DNA of 12,948 nucleotides from NCBI GenBank assembly GCA_038230775.1, contig JBBRMQ010000114.1, forward strand, positions 1 to 12,948, written 5' to 3'. The notes beneath the pieces are model-generated. The model had not been told where the DNA came from and did no database searches. It worked only from the letters and a program-made list of their open reading frames with translations. The stretch is from JBBRMQ01 sp038230775 (lineage in GTDB: Bacteria; Acidobacteriota; Thermoanaerobaculia; Gp7-AA8). Each line of letters opens with the position of its first letter. Positions within the stretch are counted from its first letter, which is position 1. Positions 6,313 through 12,948 of this stretch are shown piece after piece. A program made the translations under genes and the position numbers.

Positions 6313-7710
6313 CTACTCCTGCTGTGCAACGCGCGCAAGGTTGGAAACTTCGGTTGCCGGAAATGTGACGCTGAACGTCGTTCCGTGCGCATCGGAACGT
6401 TCCAGCGCGAGCACCGCGCCATGCGCTTCCGCGATCCAGCGTCCGATCGCCAGACCCAGCCCCGCGCCTCCGTCCGCTGCTCCGCGGCGTCCGCGAAAGA
6501 ATCGGTCGAAGATGAACGGTTGATCGGCTGGCGAGATGCCACTTCCGGAGTCGGTGACGCGCACGATGTACGTAGTCCCCGTACTTCGTGCGCTGATCAC
6601 AACGCGCCCGCCGCCCGGCGTGAACTTCAGCGCGTTGTCGATCAGGTTCTGCATGAGGTGCTGAATGAGCTCTTCATCAGCGGAGAGGATCAGGTCCGGA
6701 TCCGTCTCGCACCGGACGTCGATGTTCTTCGCTGCCGCGACGCTGCGCGTGGCGTGTACCGACTCGGCCAGCAGTTCGTCGAGATAGAAGCGAGTCTTCG
6801 AAATGGGGTACGAGCCGGCATCCGTCCGCGCCAGGAGAAACACGTTCTGCACGATGCGCGTGAGCTTGAGCGCGGCCTTGCGCATGATGCGAATGCTCTC
6901 GCGGTACTCCGTGCGCGCCCGCTCCGGCCGGCTCAGCGCCACGTCCGCTTCGCCGAGGATGATCGAGATGGGCGTGCGAAGCTCGTGGGAGGCGTCGGTC
7001 ATGAACTGACGCTGCGATTCGAACGCGCGCTCCAGTCTGCCCAGCAGATCGTTCAGTGTCAGGCCAAGATGCCCGAGCTCATCGCGCTCGTTCTCGATCT
7101 CGATGCGCTCGTTGAGCGTGGCGGCGCCGATCTGGCGCGCCTTCTCGCTCATGGCGGTCACTGGTGCGAGGCTCTTGCGCGCCAGCAGATATCCGCCCGC
7201 CGCCGCGACGAGCATCGCGATCGGGATTCCAAGCAGCACAGCGCGCGCGGCGTTCTCCAGCCGATCGGCCTGCGGGTCGAGGTCCTGCGCCACCATGACC
7301 GTGAACGAGGTTCCGACGACCGAGATCGGTTGCGTGTACACGCGGATTCCGTCACCGTCGGCCCCTCCCTCGATCGTGACGAATCCTTCACGCGGCCGCG
7401 CGGCAAGAGCTGCGAGACGCCGTTGCTCGATCGCTGTGAAGCGCGATTGCGACGACGCCACGACCCTTCCGTCGCGGAAAAACACGCGGATCTCACGATC
7501 GCTGAAGCGGAAATCGAGCGGCGAGTGCGTTTCGTCGCCCTTCGAGAACGCCGACGCGAATTCACGCCCCGTTGCGGCGAGCGTCGCATCGGTCGCCGAT
7601 CGAATGGCGCGCGACAGCAGGACGTAGCTGATGATGCTGAACGTGATGAGCACGACCGCGACGACGGCCGTGTACCAGAGCGTCAGCCGCGCGCGGACGG
7701 AATGGAACAT
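6313..7710 (-). CDS. Sensor histidine kinase (HAMP-HisKA-HATPase)
   Basis: This 465-residue inner-membrane sensor kinase has a first membrane helix at about 11-33, an extracytoplasmic sensing region of about 120 residues (to about 152), a second helix at about 155-176, and a HAMP linker ending near 230. The phospho-accepting His242 lies in the H-box SHELRTP. The ATP-binding domain has an N-box with Asn355 and Asn359 (MQNLIDNALKF), a D-box DSGSG at 387-391 and GAGLGL at 415-420. All key residues are intact. The start ATG 7710 has GGAGG four bases upstream and overlaps the response-regulator gene by 28 bases, so the pair is translationally coupled. The layout resembles CusS/QseC-class kinases paired with OmpR regulators. 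The signal it detects is not evident. Confidence 0.93.
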   Translation of the reverse strand: MFHSVRARLTLWYTAVVAVVLITFSIISYVLLSRAIRSATDATLAATGREFASAFSKGDETHSPLDFRFSDREIRVFFRDGRVVASSQSRFTAIEQRRLAALAARPREGFVTIEGGADGDGIRVYTQPISVVGTSFTVMVAQDLDPQADRLENAARAVLLGIPIAMLVAAAGGYLLARKSLAPVTAMSEKARQIGAATLNERIEIENERDELGHLGLTLNDLLGRLERAFESQRQFMTDASHELRTPISIILGEADVALSRPERARTEYRESIRIMRKAALKLTRIVQNVFLLARTDAGSYPISKTRFYLDELLAESVHATRSVAAAKNIDVRCETDPDLILSADEELIQHLMQNLIDNALKFTPGGGRVVISARSTGTTYIVRVTDSGSGISPADQPFIFDRFFRGRRGAADGGAGLGLAIGRWIAEAHGAVLALERSDAHGTTFSVTFPATEVSNLARVAQQE

Positions 7711-8384
7711 TCGGCCTCCGGCTCCAGCATGTAACCCGCTCCGCGGATCGTGTGGATGAATTTGTGCGCCGACACTTTTTCAATGTGCCGCCGCAGCCGG
7801 TTGATGTAAACCTCGATCAGGTTGGAGAACGGATCGAACTCCTGCCCCCACACGTGCTCGGCGATCTCTTCGCGGGAGAGGATGCGGCCGCAATTGCGCG
7901 CCAGATACTCGAGCACGGAATACTCTTTCGTCGTGAGGGTCAGCGGCTCGCCGTCGATGTTGACGCGATGCGAGCGCGTTTCGATCTCCATCCCCCCTGC
8001 CCGAATCACCGGAGACATCACCGTCCCGCCACGCCGCAGCAGCGCGCGAACGCGGGCCAGCAGCTCGCGAAACTCGAACGGCTTGCCGAGGTAGTCGTCG
8101 GCGCCCGCATCGAGGCCGGCGATTTTGTCCTCCACGGCGCCGCGGGCTGTGAGCATCAGGATCGGCGTTGCCGCTCCGCTGGCGCGGACCTGCCGGCAGA
8201 CCTCCAGTCCATCAGGCCCCGGAATCATGACGTCCAGGATGACGGCGTCGTACGGCGAGAGCGACGCCATCTCGAGCGCTTCGTCGCCGGTGCGCGCGAC
8301 ATCGACGGCGTAGGCCTGCTCCATCAACCCTTTCCGGATGAAGCCGGCGACGTCTTCTTCGTCTTCCACCAGCAGGATGCGCAC
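7683..8384 (-). CDS. OmpR/PhoB-family response regulator
   Basis: This 233-residue two-domain transcription factor has a receiver domain (1-117) with the acidic pair Glu7/Asp8, phospho-accepting Asp51 (DAVILDVMIPGPDG), Thr79 and Lys101 (DDYLGKPFEF). It is followed by a winged-helix DNA-binding domain (about 127-225; LTTKEYSVLEYLARNCGRILSREEIAEHVWG and the wing IHTIRGAGYML). It is the partner of the overlapping histidine kinase. The C-terminal tail PEAECSIPSARG reads across the kinase start. The start is ATG 8384; an AAAGGA lies 13 bases upstream, which is rather far, and a TAGGCT -10-like box would place the transcript start at or near the ATG. A 7-4-7 direct repeat upstream suggests autoregulation. 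Confidence 0.94.
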   Translation of the reverse strand: MRILLVEDEEDVAGFIRKGLMEQAYAVDVARTGDEALEMASLSPYDAVILDVMIPGPDGLEVCRQVRASGAATPILMLTARGAVEDKIAGLDAGADDYLGKPFEFRELLARVRALLRRGGTVMSPVIRAGGMEIETRSHRVNIDGEPLTLTTKEYSVLEYLARNCGRILSREEIAEHVWGQEFDPFSNLIEVYINRLRRHIEKVSAHKFIHTIRGAGYMLEPEAECSIPSARG

Positions 8385-8404
8385 GATGCCAGCCTAGTCC
8401 TTTC

Positions 8405-8422
8405 ACATGAACAGAACATGAA
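8405..8422 (-). promoter_or_regulatory. Direct repeat, probable response-regulator binding site
   Basis: On the - strand TTCATGT is repeated with a four-base gap (TTCATGT-TCTG-TTCATGT), an 11-base centre-to-centre spacing that matches the tandem sites bound by OmpR/PhoB-family dimers. It ends 20 bases upstream of the response-regulator ATG. A TAGGCT box (8391-8396, - strand) follows eight bases later and could be the -10. The repeat is also enclosed by a CTTTCA...TGAAAG inverted repeat. Autoregulation is inferred from spacing and position only. Confidence 0.5.
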
Positions 8423-8529
8423 AGTGACTCTGTTAGATTGCGTCCCACTTCGAAGCGGACCTCGCGCGCTGGTCCCTCCTCGGCAAAGCGCTCGTTCAGC
8501 ACCTCGGCCTCGACGAGGGCGCCATGTCC

Positions 8530-8549
8530 TAGCCGCCGGAGCCCGGCTA
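8530..8549 (-). terminator. Possible hairpin terminator after the phosphoesterase gene
   Basis: TAGCCG (8530-8535) pairs with CGGCTA (8544-8549) around an eight-base loop. It overlaps the stop codon of the - strand phosphoesterase gene. No T-tract follows, so it is a weak candidate. Confidence 0.3.
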
Positions 8550-9638
8550 CCCTTTGTCTCGTTGACTGACGCGCTGCATCGTCAGCTTGCCGCCGCGGGC
8601 AATTCCAAGGCCGTCATAGAACGTGAGATCGATGGCGGACTCTGAAATCTCCATCACCGTGAAGCCAACCAGAGGTTTCTCGGGAATGACCGGGAAGATC
8701 GTCGGCGGCTCGCCAGAGCCCGTGCGCTTGTGCAGCGGTTGCGAATACGCGCCGTTCCCGGCGACGAGGTATTCGGTTTGGCCTTTCTTGTGGCGCAGCG
8801 AGCCGATGAGCTCCGTATCGTGGTCGTGACCGCAGATGTAGAGATCGACGCCGGTCTTCTGAAACAACGGCAAGAGGGCGCTGCGCATGTTGCGTGTGTA
8901 GAAATCCTTCGCGTGGCCGTGCGTGCCGGATGAATAGATCGTGTGGTGTCCAAGCACGATCTTCCAGCCGTCGAACGGCTGCTCGAGCGCGGGCTCGATG
9001 ACGCCGAGCTCGGACGCCGCGGTGTCGCTGCCGAGGAATGGCGTGACCCAGGCGCCGGCGATCGGTTGTGAATCGATCATTACGATCTCGGCCAGCGGCG
9101 ATCGCAACTCGTACCGCCGCGCGGGAAAAATCCAGTGCGGGACATGTCCTGTCGCGTTGACCTCTGCGTCAGGCGATGGGTGTCCGCAGAATTGGGTGTG
9201 ATGCGGCGAAGGATCGCCGTAGTCGTGATTGCCGAGCACTGGGTAAATCGGTACGCCCGCATCGACGAAATTCACCGTCATCTTGTGCCATTGAGGATCG
9301 TCGACCGACTCGACGCCGCACGGATAGATGTTGTCGCCAACGAGAAGAATGGCGTCGACGTGCGTCTTCTTCACGACGGCCATGATGCCTTTGTAAATGT
9401 GAGGGTCTCCCGTTCCGGCATCCCCTGTGACGATGAATCGGAGCACCTTCGTCGACGGAAGCGGAATGGTGACGAGCTGCTGCGGTGCTGCAGCAGTCAG
9501 CAGTAGCGTGCTGCCGGCGAGAATCACGCTTTGAAGCCATCGCACATTCGCAGGATGGCCATCGGTACGTGAAGCCAGGATGAATCGGGCTCCGCGTGAT
9601 CTCACTTGTGAATGAACGTCGCGCCGCGAAAAACGCAC
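8547..9638 (-). CDS. Secreted calcineurin-like metallophosphoesterase (purple acid phosphatase-like)
   Basis: This two-metal phosphoesterase hydrolyses phosphate esters outside the cytoplasm. The metal-binding motifs appear in the expected order (numbered from GTG 9638): GDAGTGD with Asp73, GDNIYPCG with Asp102 and Tyr105, GNHDYGD with Asn137 and His138, GHHTIYSSGTHG with His231, and GHDHD with His271 and His273. The GDxxY tyrosine is typical of purple acid phosphatases. A hydrophobic export signal (WLQSVILAGSTLLLTAAA, about 34-51) sits unusually far from the N-terminus if GTG 9638 is used. GTG at 9545 (residue 32) would place it directly at the start and may be the real initiation codon, although neither has a strong Shine-Dalgarno. 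The substrate is unknown. It is transcribed away from the tail-fibre-like gene. Confidence 0.9.
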   Translation of the reverse strand: MRFSRRDVHSQVRSRGARFILASRTDGHPANVRWLQSVILAGSTLLLTAAAPQQLVTIPLPSTKVLRFIVTGDAGTGDPHIYKGIMAVVKKTHVDAILLVGDNIYPCGVESVDDPQWHKMTVNFVDAGVPIYPVLGNHDYGDPSPHHTQFCGHPSPDAEVNATGHVPHWIFPARRYELRSPLAEIVMIDSQPIAGAWVTPFLGSDTAASELGVIEPALEQPFDGWKIVLGHHTIYSSGTHGHAKDFYTRNMRSALLPLFQKTGVDLYICGHDHDTELIGSLRHKKGQTEYLVAGNGAYSQPLHKRTGSGEPPTIFPVIPEKPLVGFTVMEISESAIDLTFYDGLGIARGGKLTMQRVSQRDKG

Positions 9639-9754
9639 TTCCGCAGCAAGCCCAAGTGGGTTTGCCGAGATTTTTTTGTCAAGAGGGTGGGGAAATACCC
9701 TTGTCAGCCACTCCTATGTAAGTGAATCGCTCTCAGCGGAAAAAGGACGTGCTC
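9639..9754. promoter_or_regulatory. Divergent intergenic region with small inverted repeat
   Basis: This 116-base gap lies between divergent genes. It holds a seven-T run (9671-9677), two copies of TTGTCA (9676-9681 and 9701-9706) and an inverted repeat AGGGT-N8-ACCCT (9684-9701) around GGGGAAAT. A TATGTA box (9715-9720) is a -10 candidate for the + strand gene but lacks a convincing -35. On the - strand TTGACA (9677-9682) is a good -35 without a good -10. The inverted repeat may be an operator. The + strand gene has a clear Shine-Dalgarno, AAAAGGA (9741-9747). Confidence 0.4.
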
Positions 9755-10770
9755 ATGCACCGTAACTATCGACTCGCTCTAGCCGTGATCGTGCTCGGAT
9801 TCTCAACGACACCCCCTCTTGCCGCGCAGGCGGCCCCTTTTCGACTCGCGCGCCGTCGCCCGCGTATAACACGCTCGATACATCCACGACCGGGGGATTG
9901 GTTTACCTTCAATTTCTTGACAGCGGAATCTCCAGGTGGGCGATGTACAAGACGGGCAGCAACGATTTGCGCTTCGTCGACTACCAGGGAGCAAATTGGG
10001 GCGACCGGTTAACGCTCCAAGCAGTGACGGGCCACGTTGGCATCGGCGACCAGAATCCGCAGGCCTTTCTCAGTGTTGCGGGGGGGAGTTATAACTCAAC
10101 AGCAATTTTCACCTCAGCAAGTACAGCCGGCACCGGGTTGGTACTGCAGAACACCAGCACGGGTGGCCACAAATTTGACTTGATCTCCACGGGTGCCGAG
10201 GATGGTCCGGGAGCTGGCGCGCTAGGAGTCTTTGACGAGACGGCAGCGGCCTATCGGCTCACGGTGCTGCCCGACGGCAGAGTGGGAATCGGAGTCACGA
10301 TTCCCACGGCCACACTCGATGTCAACGGCAATATCAACGTCAGCGGGAACATCAACGCGAAGTACCAGGATGTTGCTGAGTGGGTCCCCACTACTGCCGC
10401 CTTGGAACCCGGCACCGTCGTTGTCCTGGATCGCCATGTCTCGAACCACGTTACCGAATCGCGAGTCGCATATGACACGAGTGTCGCCGGTGTTGTCTCC
10501 GCGCAACCAGGCATCACGCTGGGCGATGCGGCTGCGGGCGAAACGAAGGTAGCAACCCTCGGACGCGTCAGAGTCAAAGCCGATGGCACAGCGCCCATTT
10601 CGATTGGCGACCTACTTGTGACGAGTAACATTCCCGGCGTTGCCATGAAATCAGAACCTTTGAATGTCAGCGGTCGATCGTTTCACCAGCCGGGCACGAT
10701 CATCGGCAAGGCGCTCGAGTCGCTCGCGTGCGGCAGAGGCCAAATCCTTGTCCTGCTCACACTCCAATAG
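9755..10770 (+). CDS. Exported tail-fibre-like protein, needs a -1 frameshift
   Basis: ATG 9755, with AAAAGGA seven bases upstream, begins a textbook signal peptide (YRLALAVIVLGF...PLAAQA), but that frame degenerates into arginine-rich nonsense after 9841. The true body continues in the -1 frame to TAG 10768-10770. Joined at the C_CCT_TTT heptamer (9835-9841), the product is about 338 residues. The body has beta-rich, phage tail-fibre-style repeats (GHVGIGDQNPQAFLSVAGG, GRVGIGVTIPTATLDVNG), then NINVSGNINAKYQDVAEW and a C-terminal domain rich in VAG/VVS/GDLLVTS strands ending GQILVLLTLQ. Such proteins usually form trimeric fibres; its job here is unknown. The only start in the body frame is TTG 9898, without a signal peptide. 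The alternatives are programmed -1 frameshifting, a one-base deletion making a pseudogene, or a sequencing error in a homopolymer. Confidence 0.75.
9835..9841 (+). other. Perfect -1 slippery heptamer C_CCT_TTT
   Basis: In the signal-peptide frame the codons read GCC CCT TTT CGA. The heptamer matches the X_XXY_YYZ rule exactly, so both tRNAs could re-pair as CCC and TTT after slipping back one base, and the next codon would be TCG in the body frame. I see no strong downstream pseudoknot, only a short GC-rich stem possibility (CGCG 9848-9851 with 9861-9864), and no clear upstream stimulatory Shine-Dalgarno. Confidence 0.5.
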
Positions 10771-10779
10771 GGGAGATGA

Positions 10780-12948
10780 ATGAATCGCATTTTCGCCTGC
10801 TGTCAGCGCGGCCTGTCTGAAATCCCCGAACGTCAGGGCAAGTCTCACAACCACCGATCGCCGAACCCCGACGAACACGCTTCGGCTCGCACAACCGTTG
10901 TTTGGGTAATCGCAGTTGTTTTTAGCGCTCTGCAGCTTGCTATGGCGCATCCTGCGTGGGCGGGGTCTGCTCCTGCGCGTGGCTTTACGAAAGTGCTCGT
11001 CCGTCATCTGTTCATTGAACCAAACGCGAGCGCGCCGCCTAGCTTGATCGACAAGGATGTGACGTTACTCGAGGATTACGATTCATTCTCACTCGGCTCA
11101 GTTGCCGGAGGAAATCTTGGCAACGTCACGGCCCGTGCTGCTGCGAAAGGAGTGGGGGTGGCAGTTCATGATGAGTACGATCTTCTCGGCTTGCCTCGAG
11201 GGACCATCGACACGAGAATTGGACTGCTGAAACCGCCGGGCGCGGAGGTTGTGCAGTACTTGAGCGGTAAGTTCGGCTTGTATCTGCTTCAACTGATCGG
11301 TCCACCAAAAGCAGAGTGGATTCATCATGTTACGGCTCTCGGTGGTGTCTTCGTCGAACCTGTACCGCTTAACGGGTACATGGTGGTCCTCACTCCCAGC
11401 ATTGCATCGGCAGTCGGGAAACTCGCCGAGGTCCAATTCCTCGAAATCTATCAGCCCTACTTGAAAGCCGCGGTAATTGATTGGCGCGCGCCGATTGACC
11501 AGGAGGTGTTCGTCCAACTTGCAGAGAGTCCCGGAACCGACGAGGCGATTAAGCAGGTCACTACGATTTTGGGAACCGCAACGCCTCGCAAGAACCGTGG
11601 AGGATTTTATTTGCGGGGCAGGTTGAAGAGTTCCCTACTTCCCGAGTTGCTGTCGAACCCTCTCGTCGTCGGCGTGAACGCGGTGACGTTCTCTACTCCG
11701 TCAGATGAGCGCCAGGCGATGTCGCTGAGTGCGAACGTGACGTTATCGGGAAGCAATCTGATTCCGACAAGCCCCGGCGGCTATACATCGTGGCTGACCG
11801 GCTCCGGTGCGTGCACAGTTTGCGGCAATCTGAGCAACGAAGGGTTCATCATCGGCGTTGCCGACACGGGGGTTGACAGTGGCCCGAACGGAACTCGACA
11901 CGTGGATCTGCAACCGGCGTCGCCTGGTCGAGTGAGGTATGGCACGGTGTTCCTGACGCCTCTTGATTCTCAGGGGCACTGCCCTGCAGGCGCAGTGTGC
12001 GAGGATCCGAATTGCTCCGGCTGCGACGTCTACTTTCATGGCACGTTCGTCGCCGGTGTGGCGGCCGGAAATGCGGCCACTCAAAAGCGCGATCGTACCG
12101 CCAACCCGCCTTTATCCGGGTTTTTTCTCGGCACCGGTATTGCGCCCACTGCGGGCATTCTCTCCACCAAAATCTTCGGCGGCCTGTTGCCGACGCCATC
12201 GGGCGGATCCAACATTTTTGACTGGGCAAACGACGCCACTTCGCATGGCGTTTATATTCAGAATCACTCCCATAATGAGTATCCTGTTGACAACAGTAGT
12301 CCTAGCATGGCGGGGATGTACTCACAGATGTCTCGCGATTTTGATATCGCCGTGCGCGATTCAAACGGGCTCGGCGCGGGCGGTGCTCCGATCACGTTGA
12401 CCGTATCGGCTGGGAATCGCTCCCAGGATCCACCCAACCAGCCAAACCATCTTCTTCCCCTGTCGCCGCCAGCCACCGCGAAGAACGTTATATCCGTGGG
12501 CGGAGCCGAGAACGTCCGCGCTGCCGACGAATGGCGAAATTGTTCGACTGTCCCCGACGAGGCGAATTCATTTTCAAACATCATGGCTGACAGCAAGCAC
12601 GGAACGCACGTCCTGACCGGCGGCCACGGTTGGGATACCTACAACAAGCCCGACCTGTTCGCGCCGGCCTCTCAAATCGTATCAACCAGATCGACCGTCG
12701 GTGCGAACATTGACTGCCTCGGATATGGCACACCGAGTTACGATCCCGACTACTGGATCTCGTCAGGAACGAGTTTCGCAGCTCCCGTAGGAGCGGGCGC
12801 CGCTCTCATTGCGAGTCGCGTCTACGCGGCCTCCCTGGGAGGAACTCCAAGTCCTGCGTCGGCCAGCCCCGCGCTTCTGAAAGCGATGCTTGTTGCGGGT
12901 GCGCGATCCATGCGCGGCGGTGTGGATAAGGCGACGGCCAACCCGCCA
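10780..12948 (+). CDS. Secreted subtilisin-like (S8) serine protease, 3' end cut off
   Basis: The frame is open from ATG 10780 to the window edge, 723 codons with no stop. GGGGAG lies four bases upstream of the ATG, which is nine bases after the tail-fibre-like gene, so the two are probably one operon. A 37-residue basic N-terminus precedes a signal helix (TTVVWVIAVVFSALQLAMA, cleavage near AWA, residue 61). Residues about 164-231 and 243-312 look like two prodomain-type repeats (EWIHHVTALGGVFVEPVPLN; DEAIKQVTTILGTATP). The S8 catalytic domain has Asp362 (GVADTGVD), His420 (FHGTFVAGVAAG), oxyanion Asn546 (SAGN) and Ser665 (SGTSFAAP), all intact and in order. Six cysteines cluster around the Asp and His motifs (345, 348, 401, 407, 412, 415). 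It should be active and extracellular; the substrate is unknown. Any C-terminal sorting or binding domains lie beyond the window. Confidence 0.9.
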   Translation, partial: MNRIFACCQRGLSEIPERQGKSHNHRSPNPDEHASARTTVVWVIAVVFSALQLAMAHPAWAGSAPARGFTKVLVRHLFIEPNASAPPSLIDKDVTLLEDYDSFSLGSVAGGNLGNVTARAAAKGVGVAVHDEYDLLGLPRGTIDTRIGLLKPPGAEVVQYLSGKFGLYLLQLIGPPKAEWIHHVTALGGVFVEPVPLNGYMVVLTPSIASAVGKLAEVQFLEIYQPYLKAAVIDWRAPIDQEVFVQLAESPGTDEAIKQVTTILGTATPRKNRGGFYLRGRLKSSLLPELLSNPLVVGVNAVTFSTPSDERQAMSLSANVTLSGSNLIPTSPGGYTSWLTGSGACTVCGNLSNEGFIIGVADTGVDSGPNGTRHVDLQPASPGRVRYGTVFLTPLDSQGHCPAGAVCEDPNCSGCDVYFHGTFVAGVAAGNAATQKRDRTANPPLSGFFLGTGIAPTAGILSTKIFGGLLPTPSGGSNIFDWANDATSHGVYIQNHSHNEYPVDNSSPSMAGMYSQMSRDFDIAVRDSNGLGAGGAPITLTVSAGNRSQDPPNQPNHLLPLSPPATAKNVISVGGAENVRAADEWRNCSTVPDEANSFSNIMADSKHGTHVLTGGHGWDTYNKPDLFAPASQIVSTRSTVGANIDCLGYGTPSYDPDYWISSGTSFAAPVGAGAALIASRVYAASLGGTPSPASASPALLKAMLVAGARSMRGGVDKATANPP

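Noticed and set aside
6385..7734. Long + strand open frame opposite the histidine kinase gene
   Set aside because: The - strand encodes intact HAMP, H-box and ATP-binding motifs. The + strand product is low-complexity Arg/Asp/His-rich sequence.
7752..8645. Long + strand open frame opposite the response regulator gene
   Set aside because: It is a shadow of a complete OmpR-family gene and runs on into the non-coding gap and the end of the phosphoesterase gene.
9722..10012. Stand-alone 96-residue protein from GTG 9722
   Set aside because: Only its signal-peptide part looks real. ATG 9755 has the Shine-Dalgarno, and after 9841 the sequence is an out-of-frame reading of the fibre body.
12598..12612. 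Second catalytic histidine motif (HGTHV) in the S8 protease
   Set aside because: It lies between the oxyanion Asn and the catalytic Ser, where no catalytic His belongs. The proper HGTFVAG at His420 is already present.

Overview
The window is GC-rich, densely packed bacterial chromosome. A PknB-type kinase fused to a TolB-like propeller, heptamer-period palindromic repeats, several secreted or membrane proteins and the general protein style suggest an Acidobacteriota-like lineage (for example Vicinamibacteria or Thermoanaerobaculia) from soil or a metagenome. That placement is inferred from gene style, not from a marker gene. I saw no tRNA, rRNA, CRISPR array or transposase.

Layout. (1) 1-170: a non-coding leader with a heptamer palindromic repeat and a good sigma-70-type promoter. 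(2) 171-2681, + strand: an ECF sigma factor, a zinc-finger anti-sigma factor, a di-heme cytochrome b561-type membrane protein and a Tat-exported molybdopterin oxidoreductase. The genes overlap or are closely spaced. They read as an envelope redox module under its own sigma/anti-sigma switch. (3) 2623-5265, + strand: a large membrane Ser/Thr kinase with an extracytoplasmic beta-propeller. (4) 8384-5303, - strand: an OmpR-type response regulator, a sensor histidine kinase and an exported YVTN/YncE-like propeller protein, tightly spaced and converging on the kinase gene. (5) 9638-8547, - strand: a secreted calcineurin-like (purple acid phosphatase-like) phosphoesterase. (6) 9755 to the right edge, + strand: an exported trimeric tail-fibre-like protein whose signal peptide and body lie in different frames, followed 9 bases later by a large secreted subtilisin-family (S8) protease cut off by the window edge.

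Main points of interest. A perfect -1 slippery heptamer (C_CCT_TTT) sits exactly at the frame change in the tail-fibre-like gene. Three in-frame 48-bp repeats plus an inverted copy lie inside the cytoplasmic tail of the Mo enzyme, just before its twin-arginine motif. The sigma factor lacks a canonical start codon for its full conserved domain, although a good promoter would start transcription at about the first possible codon. A 7-4-7 direct repeat, typical of OmpR-family binding sites, precedes the response-regulator gene. The tail-fibre-like protein and S8 protease form a probable co-expressed secreted pair. No single locus is a clear undescribed system. The strongest candidates are the frameshifted secreted protein with its protease and the ECF-controlled cytochrome b/Mo-enzyme operon.
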